The notes under the pieces: model-generated
What the model saw: only the letters and a program-made list of their open reading frames with translations
Told to the model about the DNA's origin: nothing
Databases searched by the model: none
NCBI GenBank assembly: GCA_902783005.1
Contig: CACZPI010000074.1
Coordinates: 1-64,000 of the forward strand
Direction of reading: 5' to 3'
Source: an uncultured Ruminococcus sp.
Lineage (GTDB): Bacteria; Bacillota; Clostridia; Oscillospirales; Ruminococcaceae
DNA length: 64,000 nucleotides
Part shown: positions 15,524-23,525 of the stretch, piece by piece
Layout of the letters: each line of letters opens with the position of its first letter
Numbering within the stretch: the first letter of the stretch is position 1
Translations under genes and position numbers: made by a program

Positions 15524-17434
15524 TCAGGCTTTTCGCAGATAGCGCGAGGTTTTTTTGCGCTTTTTGCGCTCATACATCATCTGATCGGCCGTGGTGATCA
15601 TATTGAAGAGCGTCACGCCCGGCTCCGCCCTGGCAACATAGGTGCCGATGCTGGCGGAGAGATCGTAGGGCTTGTGGATGATGCTGTTCTTGTCGGCAAG
15701 CCGCTTGTTGAACAGGTGCTCAAGCGTTTCTGCCTCGTCCTCCGAAGCGCCGATGCCGAGAATGATGAATTCGTCACCGCCGAAGCGGGCACAGATCTGG
15801 CCGTCGGTGCAGCAGTCGCGGATGACATGGGCAAGCTGCTGGAGTGCGAAGTCGCCCTCCTTGTGGCCGTAATTGTCATTGATGATCTTGAGGCCGTCCA
15901 TGTCGATGAACGAAATGAGCAGCGGTTCCTTGCTGTCCTCGGAGCGATGGTAGAGGGTATCTGCCTCGCGGATGAAGCCGTTGCGGTTGTAGATGCCGCA
16001 CAAAGGATCAATGACGTAGAGCCGGTCAAGCTCCTGAATGACATTGTTGAGGTGGAGGAGCTTGCGGATATTTTCGATGGAATTGGAAAGGTTCATCATC
16101 ATCGAATGGCAGACGCGGCTGCGCATCGGGAACTTGCCGCCGGTGATGATGCAGTAGCCGAGGCAGCGCTCATTGAAGTGAAGCGGCAGGAAGTAGCTGA
16201 TATTGCCGCCGCCCTCGGGTGCAATGGGGAACATGTCGCCGCTCAGGTAGGAATCCACCGAACCAGAGTTTTCCTTTGTCCATACCAGCGGTGCGAGCAT
16301 GGTCTTGGTGTAGCCCTCGATCTGATAATTGTCCGTGAGCAGGGAGGCATAGGAACCATTCCAGTCCGAGCACAGGCACAGGGAGAAGCCGTCACATGCC
16401 AGATGCGGCACAAAGCGTGCGATGACGCGGGTCAGCTCCTCGATATTCTCGGTCTCGGCAAGCTCGGAGATCATGCGGTTGAGCGCGGAAATATCCGAGC
16501 GTGTGCTGTCCATTGCCTCGTGGACAGACTTCTTGTAGGCACGGATGTCCTCGGAGAATTTGCTGGCGCATCCGCAGCTTTCGGTGAAGATGGGCGCCGC
16601 TTCGAGATTGGTGCTTTTCGGGGGATCGAGACCCTCTGCCTTTTTGAGCAGCACCTCGCAGGACTTGTAGCCTGCTTCGGAAAGCGGCCGTCCGACCGTG
16701 GAAAGCTCCGGACAGTAATGGCGGGCATGCTCGGTCGCATCAAAGCCCGTGACGATCACATCCTCCGGCACCTTGTAGCCGTTGATCTCAAGCATCCGGA
16801 TCGCGGCGAGTGCCATGGCATCATTGGCGCTGATAATGGCATCCGGCATCGGCAGCCCGGAATCGAGCAGCGCCCGGATGGCCGCCTCGCCGTCCGCGGG
16901 GCGGAATTCCCCGAAGAATACGCGGCGTGCATCCACGATCATGCGGTTTTCTGCCATGACATGCAGGAATGCCTCATACCGTGCCTGCGCCTCCGGATTG
17001 GCCAGGGGGCCGGAGATGTAGTTCACGGTTCTGGCATTGTGCTCGGTGATGACATGCTGCACCATTTCGCGCATGGCCTTGTTGTTGTCGATGGCGACAT
17101 TGAAGAAGACCTCATCCTCGTCACCGTCCACCAGCACCGCCGGGATGCCGGCATTGTGAACGGCGTCCACGATCTTCTTTTTCTCTACCGGATCATTGAC
17201 GGTGTTGAGCATCAGGATCGCGCCGTCAAAATGCTTGTAATTGACGAGACTGTAAATGTTGTACTCACCGATGTCATACTTGCTGCTGGAAATGACACCG
17301 CCGAAAGCGGCAAAGCAGGAAACATTTGCATCATGCTCCTTGGCGCAGGCGATAATGCCGTCAATGACGCTGTTCTGGTACTCTTCATCAAGACCGGCCG
17401 CAATGACTGCAATGTGGCGCTTTGCTTCTTGCAT
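15524..17434 (-). CDS. Periplasmic-binding-fold sensor with GGDEF diguanylate cyclase domain
   Basis: A 636-residue signalling protein with no signal peptide or membrane span. Residues 1 to about 285 have the LacI/periplasmic-binding-protein fold (IAVIAAGLDEEYQNSVIDGI; ISANDAMALAAIRML; DVIVTGFDATEHARH) but no helix-turn-helix. A SCGC cysteine motif follows near residue 295, then a GAF-like middle region. The C-terminus is a GGDEF domain with GGDEF intact at 552-556, so it should make cyclic di-GMP from GTP. I do not see the usual RxxD inhibitory site. It is a single-gene unit with a GGGGGAG ribosome site. The ligand is probably a small sugar or metabolite inside the cell; this is inferred from the fold. 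Confidence 0.88.
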   Translation of the reverse strand: MQEAKRHIAVIAAGLDEEYQNSVIDGIIACAKEHDANVSCFAAFGGVISSSKYDIGEYNIYSLVNYKHFDGAILMLNTVNDPVEKKKIVDAVHNAGIPAVLVDGDEDEVFFNVAIDNNKAMREMVQHVITEHNARTVNYISGPLANPEAQARYEAFLHVMAENRMIVDARRVFFGEFRPADGEAAIRALLDSGLPMPDAIISANDAMALAAIRMLEINGYKVPEDVIVTGFDATEHARHYCPELSTVGRPLSEAGYKSCEVLLKKAEGLDPPKSTNLEAAPIFTESCGCASKFSEDIRAYKKSVHEAMDSTRSDISALNRMISELAETENIEELTRVIARFVPHLACDGFSLCLCSDWNGSYASLLTDNYQIEGYTKTMLAPLVWTKENSGSVDSYLSGDMFPIAPEGGGNISYFLPLHFNERCLGYCIITGGKFPMRSRVCHSMMMNLSNSIENIRKLLHLNNVIQELDRLYVIDPLCGIYNRNGFIREADTLYHRSEDSKEPLLISFIDMDGLKIINDNYGHKEGDFALQQLAHVIRDCCTDGQICARFGGDEFIILGIGASEDEAETLEHLFNKRLADKNSIIHKPYDLSASIGTYVARAEPGVTLFNMITTADQMMYERKKRKKTSRYLRKA

Positions 17435-17584
17435 GAAAACTCCCCCTTTGTAGGTGTTTTGATGGTATGCTTATTTTATGCCGGTGCAGGAAAAACAAAT
17501 AGCCCTGCATGCCGGATTTATTGCATATGCCGGAGGAAATTCCCAGATGGGACTGCGTTTTATGCATTTTGCCGGACGCAGCCT

Positions 17585-17622
17585 GTAAAAACAGCGGTGC
17601 ATGCGGAAATGCGATGCACCGC
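17585..17622 (-). terminator. Terminator after the ECF transporter gene
   Basis: GCGGTGCAT (17594-17602) pairs with ATGCACCGC (17614-17622); on the minus strand the stem is followed by TGTTTTTAC. Confidence 0.75.
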
Positions 17623-17655
17623 CGTCTGTTGTATTGCGACCAGATGGGTGATGGT

Positions 17656-18276
17656 TCAGGCAGCCTTTTCTGCCGGCTTGGCGGGTACCGTAATGAAATG
17701 CGCGTGGATCAATGCGATGCCGACAAGTCCGACAAGGATCGTCGAAGCGAGCATTTCCACAACGGCATTCACGCCGACGAAGGCAACGATGAAGGCAAGC
17801 ACATTTCTGCCGTCCATCAAACCCTGTACATACTCGGTGTTACCGAAGAGCAGCACCAGTGCAGACATAAAGAACGCGGTGTTCAGGAATGCTGCACAGA
17901 AGCCCGTGACCGCACAGGCAGTCTCCTTGTTGAGCTTGGCGACGCCGCGGAAGATGAAGCCGCAGAGCAGGCCGTCAAGCGCACGGGGAATGAAGCGCTG
18001 TACGAAGGCGAGAAACGGGTCGATCCCGAAGAGAATCGCGCCCATGCCGCTCGGTACGCCGATGCCGATGCACTGCAGAAAGCTCATGATGCCGAAGACG
18101 GATCCGAGGATGAGACCTCCGACCGGGCCGAGGGCAATGGCTGCAATGGCGACCGGGATCATGCCGAGTGAGATCGAGAGCGGACCGATGGGTACGGTTC
18201 CGATCGGCGTCAGCAGAAAAATCAGCTCGATCGCCGTCAGCGCTCCCAGAGTTACAAGTGATCTGGTGTTTTTCAT
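17656..18276 (-). CDS. ECF transporter S component, possibly for pantothenate
   Basis: A 206-residue membrane protein with about six hydrophobic segments, matching the substrate-binding S component of energy-coupling-factor vitamin transporters. The start TLGALTAIELIFLLTPIGTVPIG resembles this family, and GPVGGLILGSVFGI is a typical loop. It needs the shared EcfA-EcfA'-EcfT energizing module, which is not in this window. The ATG at 18276 is set by AAGGAGG; an upstream ATG at 18321 has none. It is divergent from coaBC, the next step in using pantothenate, so a PanT-like role is a reasonable inference, but no residue proves the substrate. Confidence 0.82.
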   Translation of the reverse strand: MKNTRSLVTLGALTAIELIFLLTPIGTVPIGPLSISLGMIPVAIAAIALGPVGGLILGSVFGIMSFLQCIGIGVPSGMGAILFGIDPFLAFVQRFIPRALDGLLCGFIFRGVAKLNKETACAVTGFCAAFLNTAFFMSALVLLFGNTEYVQGLMDGRNVLAFIVAFVGVNAVVEMLASTILVGLVGIALIHAHFITVPAKPAEKAA

Positions 18277-18301
18277 ATTCAATTTTCCTCCTTGTGTTAT
18301 C

Positions 18302-18317
18302 ATTCCCTTGCAGGGAT
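18302..18317. other. Small hairpin in the ECF transporter leader
   Basis: TCCCT and AGGGA arms around TGC lie in the short transcribed leader of the ECF gene. It is too small to be a known riboswitch. Confidence 0.25.
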
Positions 18318-18333
18318 ACAATACAACACCTAT

Positions 18334-18362
18334 ATTATACCATATCCGCAGAAAAAAGTAAA
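18334..18362 (-). promoter_or_regulatory. Promoter for the ECF transporter
   Basis: TTTACT (18362-18357), 17 bases, TATAAT (18339-18334) with a TGG extended -10 on the minus strand. It is divergent from the coaBC promoter, 42 bases away. Confidence 0.7.
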
Positions 18363-18403
18363 GGGGAATCCGTAAAAAAATCCGGATCTGACTGCTTTCC
18401 CTC

Positions 18404-18432
18404 TGGATTTTTTCCGGCAGGTATGCTATAAT
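18404..18432 (+). promoter_or_regulatory. Promoter for coaBC
   Basis: TATAAT (18427-18432) with a TGC extended -10. The -35 box TGGATT at 17-base spacing is weak. It lies 32 bases before the coaBC start. Confidence 0.6.
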
Positions 18433-18464
18433 AGAGAAAACACCCCGAAGGAGGAATCATTCCC

Positions 18465-19658
18465 ATGCTGACCGGAAAAACAGCCGTGCTTGCCGTGACA
18501 GGCAGCATTGCGGCGTATAAGATCGCCAATCTCGCGAGAATGCTGAAAAAACTGAATTGCAATGTCCATGTGCTCATGACACAGAACGCCACGAATTTCA
18601 TCCATCCCATCACCCTCGAGACGCTGACGCAGAACAAGGTGCTCATTGACACGTTTGACCGGAATTTCCAGTACAGCGTTGAGCATGTCGCCCTTGCCAA
18701 GCAGGCAGATGTGGTGATGATCGCCCCGGCGTCTGCGAACGTGATCGGGAAGATCGCATGCGGCATTGCGGACGATATGCTCACAACGACCGTGATGGCA
18801 TGCCCCTGCAAGAAGATCGTTTCCCCGGCGATGAATCACAACATGTTCCACAATCCCATTGTTCAGGACAATATTGAAAAGCTGCGCCGCTTCGGCTATG
18901 AGATCGTTGCCCCCGACCGCGGGATGCTGGCCAACGGCGACATCGGAGACGGAAGAATGCCGGAGGAGAGCGTGCTGCTCGATTATATTCTCCGGGAGAT
19001 CGCCTGTGAGAAGGATCTGACGGGCAAGCGGGTGCTTGTGACCTCGGGCGCCACACGCGAGCCGCTTGATCCGGTGCGCTTCATCACGAATCACTCCTCC
19101 GGCAAGATGGGTGCTGCCGTGGCAAAGGCCGCCATGCTGCGCGGGGCGCAGGTAACGCTTGTCGCTGCACACATGGATGTGGCACCGCCGCCGTTCGTGC
19201 GTGTCGTACCGGTCGGAACGGCGCAGGAGATGTTTGAGGCCGTGACGGATCTGGCATCTGCCGCGGATATTGTCATCAAGGCAGCCGCCGTCGCGGATTA
19301 CACGCCGGTGACGACCGCCGACCAGAAAATGAAGAAATCCGACGGTGACCTGACGATCGAGCTGAAACGCACGCCGGATATTCTGAAATACCTTGGCGAG
19401 CACAAACAGCCCGGACAATTCCTCTGCGGCTTCTCGATGGAAACGCAGAATGTGATCGAAAATTCCCGGAAGAAGCTGGCCTCGAAACATGCGGACATGA
19501 TCTGTGCCAATTCCCTGCGCACGGAGGGTGCGGGATTCGGCACCGACACCAATGTCATCACGCTCATCACCCCGGATTCGGACACGGAGCTGCCCCTCAT
19601 GAGCAAGGAGGAGGCTGCCCACCGGATCCTCGATGCGATCCTTTCCCGGATGGACTGA
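18465..19658 (+). CDS. coaBC: CoaBC: phosphopantothenoylcysteine synthetase/decarboxylase
   Basis: A 397-residue bifunctional enzyme for two middle steps of coenzyme A synthesis. The N-terminal CoaC half binds FMN and decarboxylates: it begins GKTAVLAVTGSIAAYKIANL and carries the active-site PAMNHNMF segment and IAPASANVIGKIACGIADD. The C-terminal CoaB half couples cysteine to phosphopantothenate: it has TSGATREPLDPVRFITNHSS and the KMKK lysine loop. The ATG at 18465 follows GAAGGAGG. Its last 29 codons and the next 33 bases are duplicated, inverted, at 3104-3226. No terminator was found directly after it. Confidence 0.96.
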   Translation: MLTGKTAVLAVTGSIAAYKIANLARMLKKLNCNVHVLMTQNATNFIHPITLETLTQNKVLIDTFDRNFQYSVEHVALAKQADVVMIAPASANVIGKIACGIADDMLTTTVMACPCKKIVSPAMNHNMFHNPIVQDNIEKLRRFGYEIVAPDRGMLANGDIGDGRMPEESVLLDYILREIACEKDLTGKRVLVTSGATREPLDPVRFITNHSSGKMGAAVAKAAMLRGAQVTLVAAHMDVAPPPFVRVVPVGTAQEMFEAVTDLASAADIVIKAAAVADYTPVTTADQKMKKSDGDLTIELKRTPDILKYLGEHKQPGQFLCGFSMETQNVIENSRKKLASKHADMICANSLRTEGAGFGTDTNVITLITPDSDTELPLMSKEEAAHRILDAILSRMD

Positions 19659-19692
19659 CAAAGATGCTTTGCTGAAAGAAGAAAATCCCCCT
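19570..19692 (+). repeat. coaBC 3' end, source of the inverted copy
   Basis: This 123-base segment is 119/123 identical to the reverse complement of 3104-3226. The four differences are two in the coaBC codons and two after the stop. As this copy ends an intact coaBC, it is the parental one. A truncated VanY gene starts just past its right edge. Confidence 0.93.
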
Positions 19693-19751
19693 TTGGTGAG
19701 AAGGGCAAGGCGCGTGAAGAGTCCCGCTCCCTGCTTTTCACTCTCCGCAAC

Positions 19752-20246
19752 GTGATCACACGCAGTATAAAGCCCCAGCAGCTGGAAAGCCCCGCGCCCC
19801 GTCCGGAGGCAAAGTCTCAAGCCATCACAGGGTACAGCTATGAGCCGTGGCATATCCGCTATGTCGATGATCCTGCGATTGCAAAGGAGATCACGGAAAA
19901 GGATATCACACTCGAGGAGTATCTGAACCGGCTGCCGGTTTCGGATGTGACACCTCCCAAGGATGAAGCAGACGGCTTTTCCGTTGCGATCCACACAGAA
20001 GGTCTGGGACAGATCGCATATGCCGCAGAGGGGGAAGCGCCGGAGTTTGACGATGCGTTCCCGATGCAGGATGCATTGCTGAATCTGACAGACAATGCGA
20101 CCTATGTGTTCGCAGCCAAAGCTGATGACGGTTTTACATTCCTCAAATGGACAAAGGACGGAAACGACTATTCCACCGACGAGCAGATCACCGTGACGCT
20201 TTCGGAGGATGCCGAGTATACGGCTGTATTCGACATGGCAGAATAA
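19752..20246 (+). pseudogene. Truncated VanY-type D-Ala-D-Ala carboxypeptidase with bacterial repeat tail
   Basis: An open frame of 164 codons with no ribosome site and an uncertain start (GTG at 19752). Residues 27-66 (ITGYSYEPWHIRYV, then ITLEEYLNRLP) match the last part of VanY/DacB-type D,D-carboxypeptidases, including the EPWH block with the catalytic Glu and a zinc His. The N-terminal catalytic half (SxHxxGxAxD) is missing. A 60-residue C-terminal module with FLKWTKDGNDYSTDEQITVT resembles InlB-type surface repeats. It begins right after the duplicated coaBC segment, so a rearrangement probably cut it. A strong terminator follows. Confidence 0.75.
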
Positions 20247-20303
20247 GACCGCCGGCTGCACCGGGGCGGCGGGATCTGAGATCAGGATGGTATCAATACA
20301 GCA

Positions 20304-20340
20304 GCCTCCGGTTCCCGGGAACCGGAGGCTTGCTCTTTTT
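20304..20340 (+). terminator. Terminator after the VanY remnant
   Basis: GCCTCCGGTTC (20304-20314) pairs with GAACCGGAGGC (20319-20329), followed by TTGCTCTTTTT. It is stable and well formed. Confidence 0.92.
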
Positions 20341-20363
20341 TCTGCATCCTGCCCTGCACCTTG

Positions 20364-20392
20364 TTGACAAACGGGGCTGTTTCTGTTATAAT
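20364..20392 (+). promoter_or_regulatory. Consensus promoter for the SGNH lipoprotein
   Basis: TTGACA (20364-20369), 17 bases, TATAAT (20387-20392). Both boxes are perfect. It lies 58 bases before the start codon. Confidence 0.93.
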
Positions 20393-20450
20393 ACTATCAG
20401 ACAGTCATGATACAAACAGATCCATTGTTTACCGGAACGGAGGAATCACC

Positions 20451-21764
20451 ATGCATCTGAAACGCCCTGCCGCCCTGATGGCTGCGGCAGCCATGCTTTT
20501 CACATTCGGTGCCTGCCAGCCCAAGGAGGAGGTACCGCCTGTCATTCCGATCGAAACCACGGAGCATAAAGCCACCACCGCACCGCCGGAGACCACGGCA
20601 CCGCCGGAAACTACAACCAAAGCTGCTGCCACCAAGCCTCCGGCCGCGGCCAAGCAGCCGACAGATTTCGACGAATACCAGTCCAATACCACCATTGCGA
20701 CCGGCTCCAATTACATCTACCCCGATGCACAGAACACCACCTTCCGCACCTATTTCCCTGTCGAGGAATACGGCGAGCTGACGTATGCATTCTATTTCTC
20801 CAACACCGTGGATTCCACCTGGGAGCGCGGACGCTATTCCTATGCGGGGCTCGAGGGCGGCTCGTATACCATCGTTTCCGCCAAGGTCGCTGACGGCGGC
20901 ACCTCCGGCAGAGCCAAGCCGACCAACTACCAGGATGTGACCTTCGACGGCAGCAAGACCAGGGAAGTTGAGCCCGGGGAAACCTTCTGGAGCGACGAGA
21001 TCACGATCGACATTCCGGAGGATCATTACCTCGTCTGGGAATGGACGCTCACGGGCAATGACATTCCTTGCATCCGCATGACGGAAATGACCTACTCCTA
21101 TATCATTGCCAAGGATGCGGCAGACGACGATGCCCTGCAATATAATATGGATGTTCCCGGCCCGCAGCTCATCGGTGCCAAGCGCGATGTGAAAAAGCGC
21201 ATTGTCTGCCTGGGCGATTCCATTACACAGGGCGCGGAGACGACCTCCTATAAGGAGCGTTTCTGGGCTGCAAAGCTCTCGCAGGCGCTTGGTGACGAGT
21301 ATGCCGTATGGAATCTGGGACTTGGCTATGCACGGGCAAGTGATGCAGCGCTGTGCGGAGACTGGCTGGAACGCGCCAAAAGCGGCGATGTGGTCACATT
21401 GGCCTTCGGTACGAATGATCTGGCCGTCGGGCAGTTCGGCGCACAGGAAATCAGCTCCGCAGAGGAGATCGAGGGCTGGCTGCGCAAGATCATTGAGGAG
21501 CTGCGTGCATCCGGATGCAAGGTCATTCTCTTCAATGCACCGCCCTTCGGCTTTGATGCCATGACAGAGATCCAGCGCGAGGCGCTCAATGAACGCATTC
21601 CAATCATTGCCGAGGAGACCGGCTGTGAATATTTCGACTGGAACAAGCTCCTGGCCGATCCGGACAATCCTGCCGCCTCCCTGTACGGCGGCCATCCGGA
21701 CGATGACGGCTGCGAGGCCATTGCCGATGCACTGACCGATCAGTTCGGCAAGCTGCTCAAATAA
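20451..21764 (+). CDS. Secreted SGNH/GDSL esterase, probable lipoprotein
   Basis: A 437-residue exported protein. The signal MHLKRPAALMAAAAMLFTFG is followed by Cys (FGAC), a likely but not textbook lipobox. A Thr/Pro-rich linker (about 25-65) precedes a beta-rich domain of about 170 residues with no firm family. The C-terminal SGNH hydrolase has the catalytic Ser in LGDSITQGA, Gly in the next block, FGTNDLAVG and the His block GGHPDDDG. This fold includes carbohydrate deacetylases, which suits a plant-fibre degrader, but the substrate is not shown. The ATG at 20451 is set by GGAGG; an upstream in-frame ATG overlaps the promoter. Confidence 0.9.
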   Translation: MHLKRPAALMAAAAMLFTFGACQPKEEVPPVIPIETTEHKATTAPPETTAPPETTTKAAATKPPAAAKQPTDFDEYQSNTTIATGSNYIYPDAQNTTFRTYFPVEEYGELTYAFYFSNTVDSTWERGRYSYAGLEGGSYTIVSAKVADGGTSGRAKPTNYQDVTFDGSKTREVEPGETFWSDEITIDIPEDHYLVWEWTLTGNDIPCIRMTEMTYSYIIAKDAADDDALQYNMDVPGPQLIGAKRDVKKRIVCLGDSITQGAETTSYKERFWAAKLSQALGDEYAVWNLGLGYARASDAALCGDWLERAKSGDVVTLAFGTNDLAVGQFGAQEISSAEEIEGWLRKIIEELRASGCKVILFNAPPFGFDAMTEIQREALNERIPIIAEETGCEYFDWNKLLADPDNPAASLYGGHPDDDGCEAIADALTDQFGKLLK

Positions 21765-21772
21765 ACACAATA

Positions 21773-21805
21773 CGCCCCTGCGCGGATGCTTCCTGCGCAG
21801 GGGCG
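21773..21805. terminator. Terminator between the SGNH and anti-sigma genes
   Basis: CGCCCCTGCGC (21773-21783) and GCGCAGGGGCG (21795-21805) with an 11-base loop, then ATCTTTATT. The genes on either side converge on it. Confidence 0.85.
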
Positions 21806-21809
21806 ATCT

Positions 21810-22946
21810 TTATTGAAACAGTGCTTGCAGGTCGTCGGCCAGTGCGTCCGTGCAGCCGGCGCGGTACACGGCCGCATGTGTCTGCGGATGCAGTCCTTCA
21901 TGGTCAAAGGGCATTTCGGCGCAGAGCATTGCCGTTCCCTGCCCGTCCGAGGCCGTCAGATACAGCCGGTAACAGAGCCGGTGCTGCTCCTTGTCATACT
22001 GTACATCGGAGAGGTCACAGATCCGGATCGTGTAGCCCTTCAAATAGAAATCCCTGCATTGTGCCGCGATCCTTTCCGCACAATCCGGTGCAAAGCGATG
22101 GCCGACCATCATGCTGCAGCGGCGTTCGAGCTGCTCAAGATCCGCCTCCGTGAAGGGTGTGTCATTGACCATGACCGCCGGCAATACCCAGCCGCTTCGC
22201 AGGGTATGGTCGGCGATGAAGCCAAGTGCCTTGTCCAGACGGTCATAGGTCTCCTGTGTCAGGCCGCCGCTGCCGACCGCCTCACAGCGGTACAGTCCGT
22301 CAATATCGCGTTCGAGCTGCAGATGCAGCTCCCGCCCGTCCCGGTAGAAGATCTCCGCATAGGAGATTACCAGCCGGGATTCCTCCTTGACCGTTCCGGA
22401 ATAGCCCGAACGAATGCGGATGTGATCGACGGCTGTATCCCCGAATGCCGCTTCGCAGGTTTCCTGCAGCATGGCAATGTCCTTATCCTGTTCAAGCTGC
22501 AGATAGCTGCCAAGTGCCGCTGAATGCTGCAAGCCTGCGCCGGCATGTGACACATAGCCTGCATAATCGCCTTCCGCCAGCATTTTCACCAGCGGCCGGA
22601 CATTGATCGTCTGCCAGACGGTTTCAAAGCTCGGAACCGGATCCTGCTTCAGGATCTGTCCCGCCGACAGCACCCCGATCAGCCCAGCCATGACTGCGGA
22701 AGCAATCCCCAGCAAAATGATCTTGCCGCGATTGTGCTTCATTTTCCGGTTCACCCGCTGCATGGCGGCGTCTGCGCCGGGAACAATGACAGGCGCTGCC
22801 TCCTCCGGCGGTTCGTCATACAGCCTGCGGCATGCTGCACACGATGCAATGTGTGTTTCGACAGCCTGCTTTGATGCCTCGCTGCACAATCCCTCGGCGC
22901 ACAGCGGGATCAGATCACGGATGATTTCACAAGTCAGTTCTTTCAC
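21810..22946 (-). CDS. Anti-sigma factor with zinc finger and membrane span
   Basis: A 378-residue protein. The N-terminus has the zf-HC2 anti-sigma pattern His32-x3-Cys36-x2-Cys39. A single membrane span lies at about 75-95, and the rest (about 280 residues) is a probable extracellular sensor with no recognised domain. It should hold the partner sigma factor inactive until an envelope signal arrives. The GTG start at 22946 overlaps the sigma factor stop as GTGA, so the two are translationally coupled. Confidence 0.88.
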   Translation of the reverse strand: MKELTCEIIRDLIPLCAEGLCSEASKQAVETHIASCAACRRLYDEPPEEAAPVIVPGADAAMQRVNRKMKHNRGKIILLGIASAVMAGLIGVLSAGQILKQDPVPSFETVWQTINVRPLVKMLAEGDYAGYVSHAGAGLQHSAALGSYLQLEQDKDIAMLQETCEAAFGDTAVDHIRIRSGYSGTVKEESRLVISYAEIFYRDGRELHLQLERDIDGLYRCEAVGSGGLTQETYDRLDKALGFIADHTLRSGWVLPAVMVNDTPFTEADLEQLERRCSMMVGHRFAPDCAERIAAQCRDFYLKGYTIRICDLSDVQYDKEQHRLCYRLYLTASDGQGTAMLCAEMPFDHEGLHPQTHAAVYRAGCTDALADDLQALFQ

Positions 22947-23437
22947 AGCAATCCCTCCTCTTCCATTCGCAGCAGCAGCTTTTCCTTTGCCCGGAAGCAG
23001 GTCACCCTTGCCCAGTTCGCGCTTTTCCCAAAAATGGCACCGATCTCTGCAAACGGCAGCTCCGCGAAGGTGCGCAGGGTGAATACCTCCTTGTACGGTT
23101 CGTCCAGATCATGCAGCAGCCGGTGAATCGCCTGTGCCTGCATCCGGTCGGTGATCCGTTCCTCGATGGGCGCACCGTCATCGGCATGCACATCCTCCAG
23201 CGGCAGATCGCCGTGATCTGCCCGGCTGCACTGATTCAGGAACAAATTTCTGGCAATGGTGCAGAGCCATGTCCTGACGCTGCATCGGCCTTCAAAGCGT
23301 TCAAAATGGACGATCGCCCGCAGCATGGTTTCCTGGAGAATATCCTCCGCCTGCACCGGATCCCCGCAAAGCCGCAGCGCAAAGCGGTACACATCCTGTG
23401 CATACGCCCGGTAGATCTCATCAAGTGCTTCCTGCAT
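22943..23437 (-). CDS. RNA polymerase sigma factor, ECF family
   Basis: A 164-residue extracytoplasmic-function sigma factor. Region 2 is DPVQAEDILQETMLRAIVHF with RTWLCTIARNLFLN. Region 4 is LPFAEIGAIFGKSANWARVT. The start ATG at 23437 has a near-ideal AAGGAGGTGAG; an in-frame start further upstream (23611) lacks this. It forms a classical sigma/anti-sigma operon. On the minus strand a GTAACA / TCTAAT pair 17 bases apart lies just before it and may be an autoregulated promoter; that is only inference. Confidence 0.93.
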   Translation of the reverse strand: MQEALDEIYRAYAQDVYRFALRLCGDPVQAEDILQETMLRAIVHFERFEGRCSVRTWLCTIARNLFLNQCSRADHGDLPLEDVHADDGAPIEERITDRMQAQAIHRLLHDLDEPYKEVFTLRTFAELPFAEIGAIFGKSANWARVTCFRAKEKLLLRMEEEGLL

Positions 23438-23525
23438 GGCTCTCACCTCCTTCTGTTTATTAGACAGGTCAGGACGGCTTGTGTTACAAAAAAAAACGGA
23501 GCGACTCAAAGCCGCTCCATTGCTG

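Noticed and set aside
15674..18361. 895-codon plus-strand frame opposite the GGDEF and ECF genes
   Set aside because: It spans two well-supported minus-strand genes and their terminators; no domain was recognised in it.
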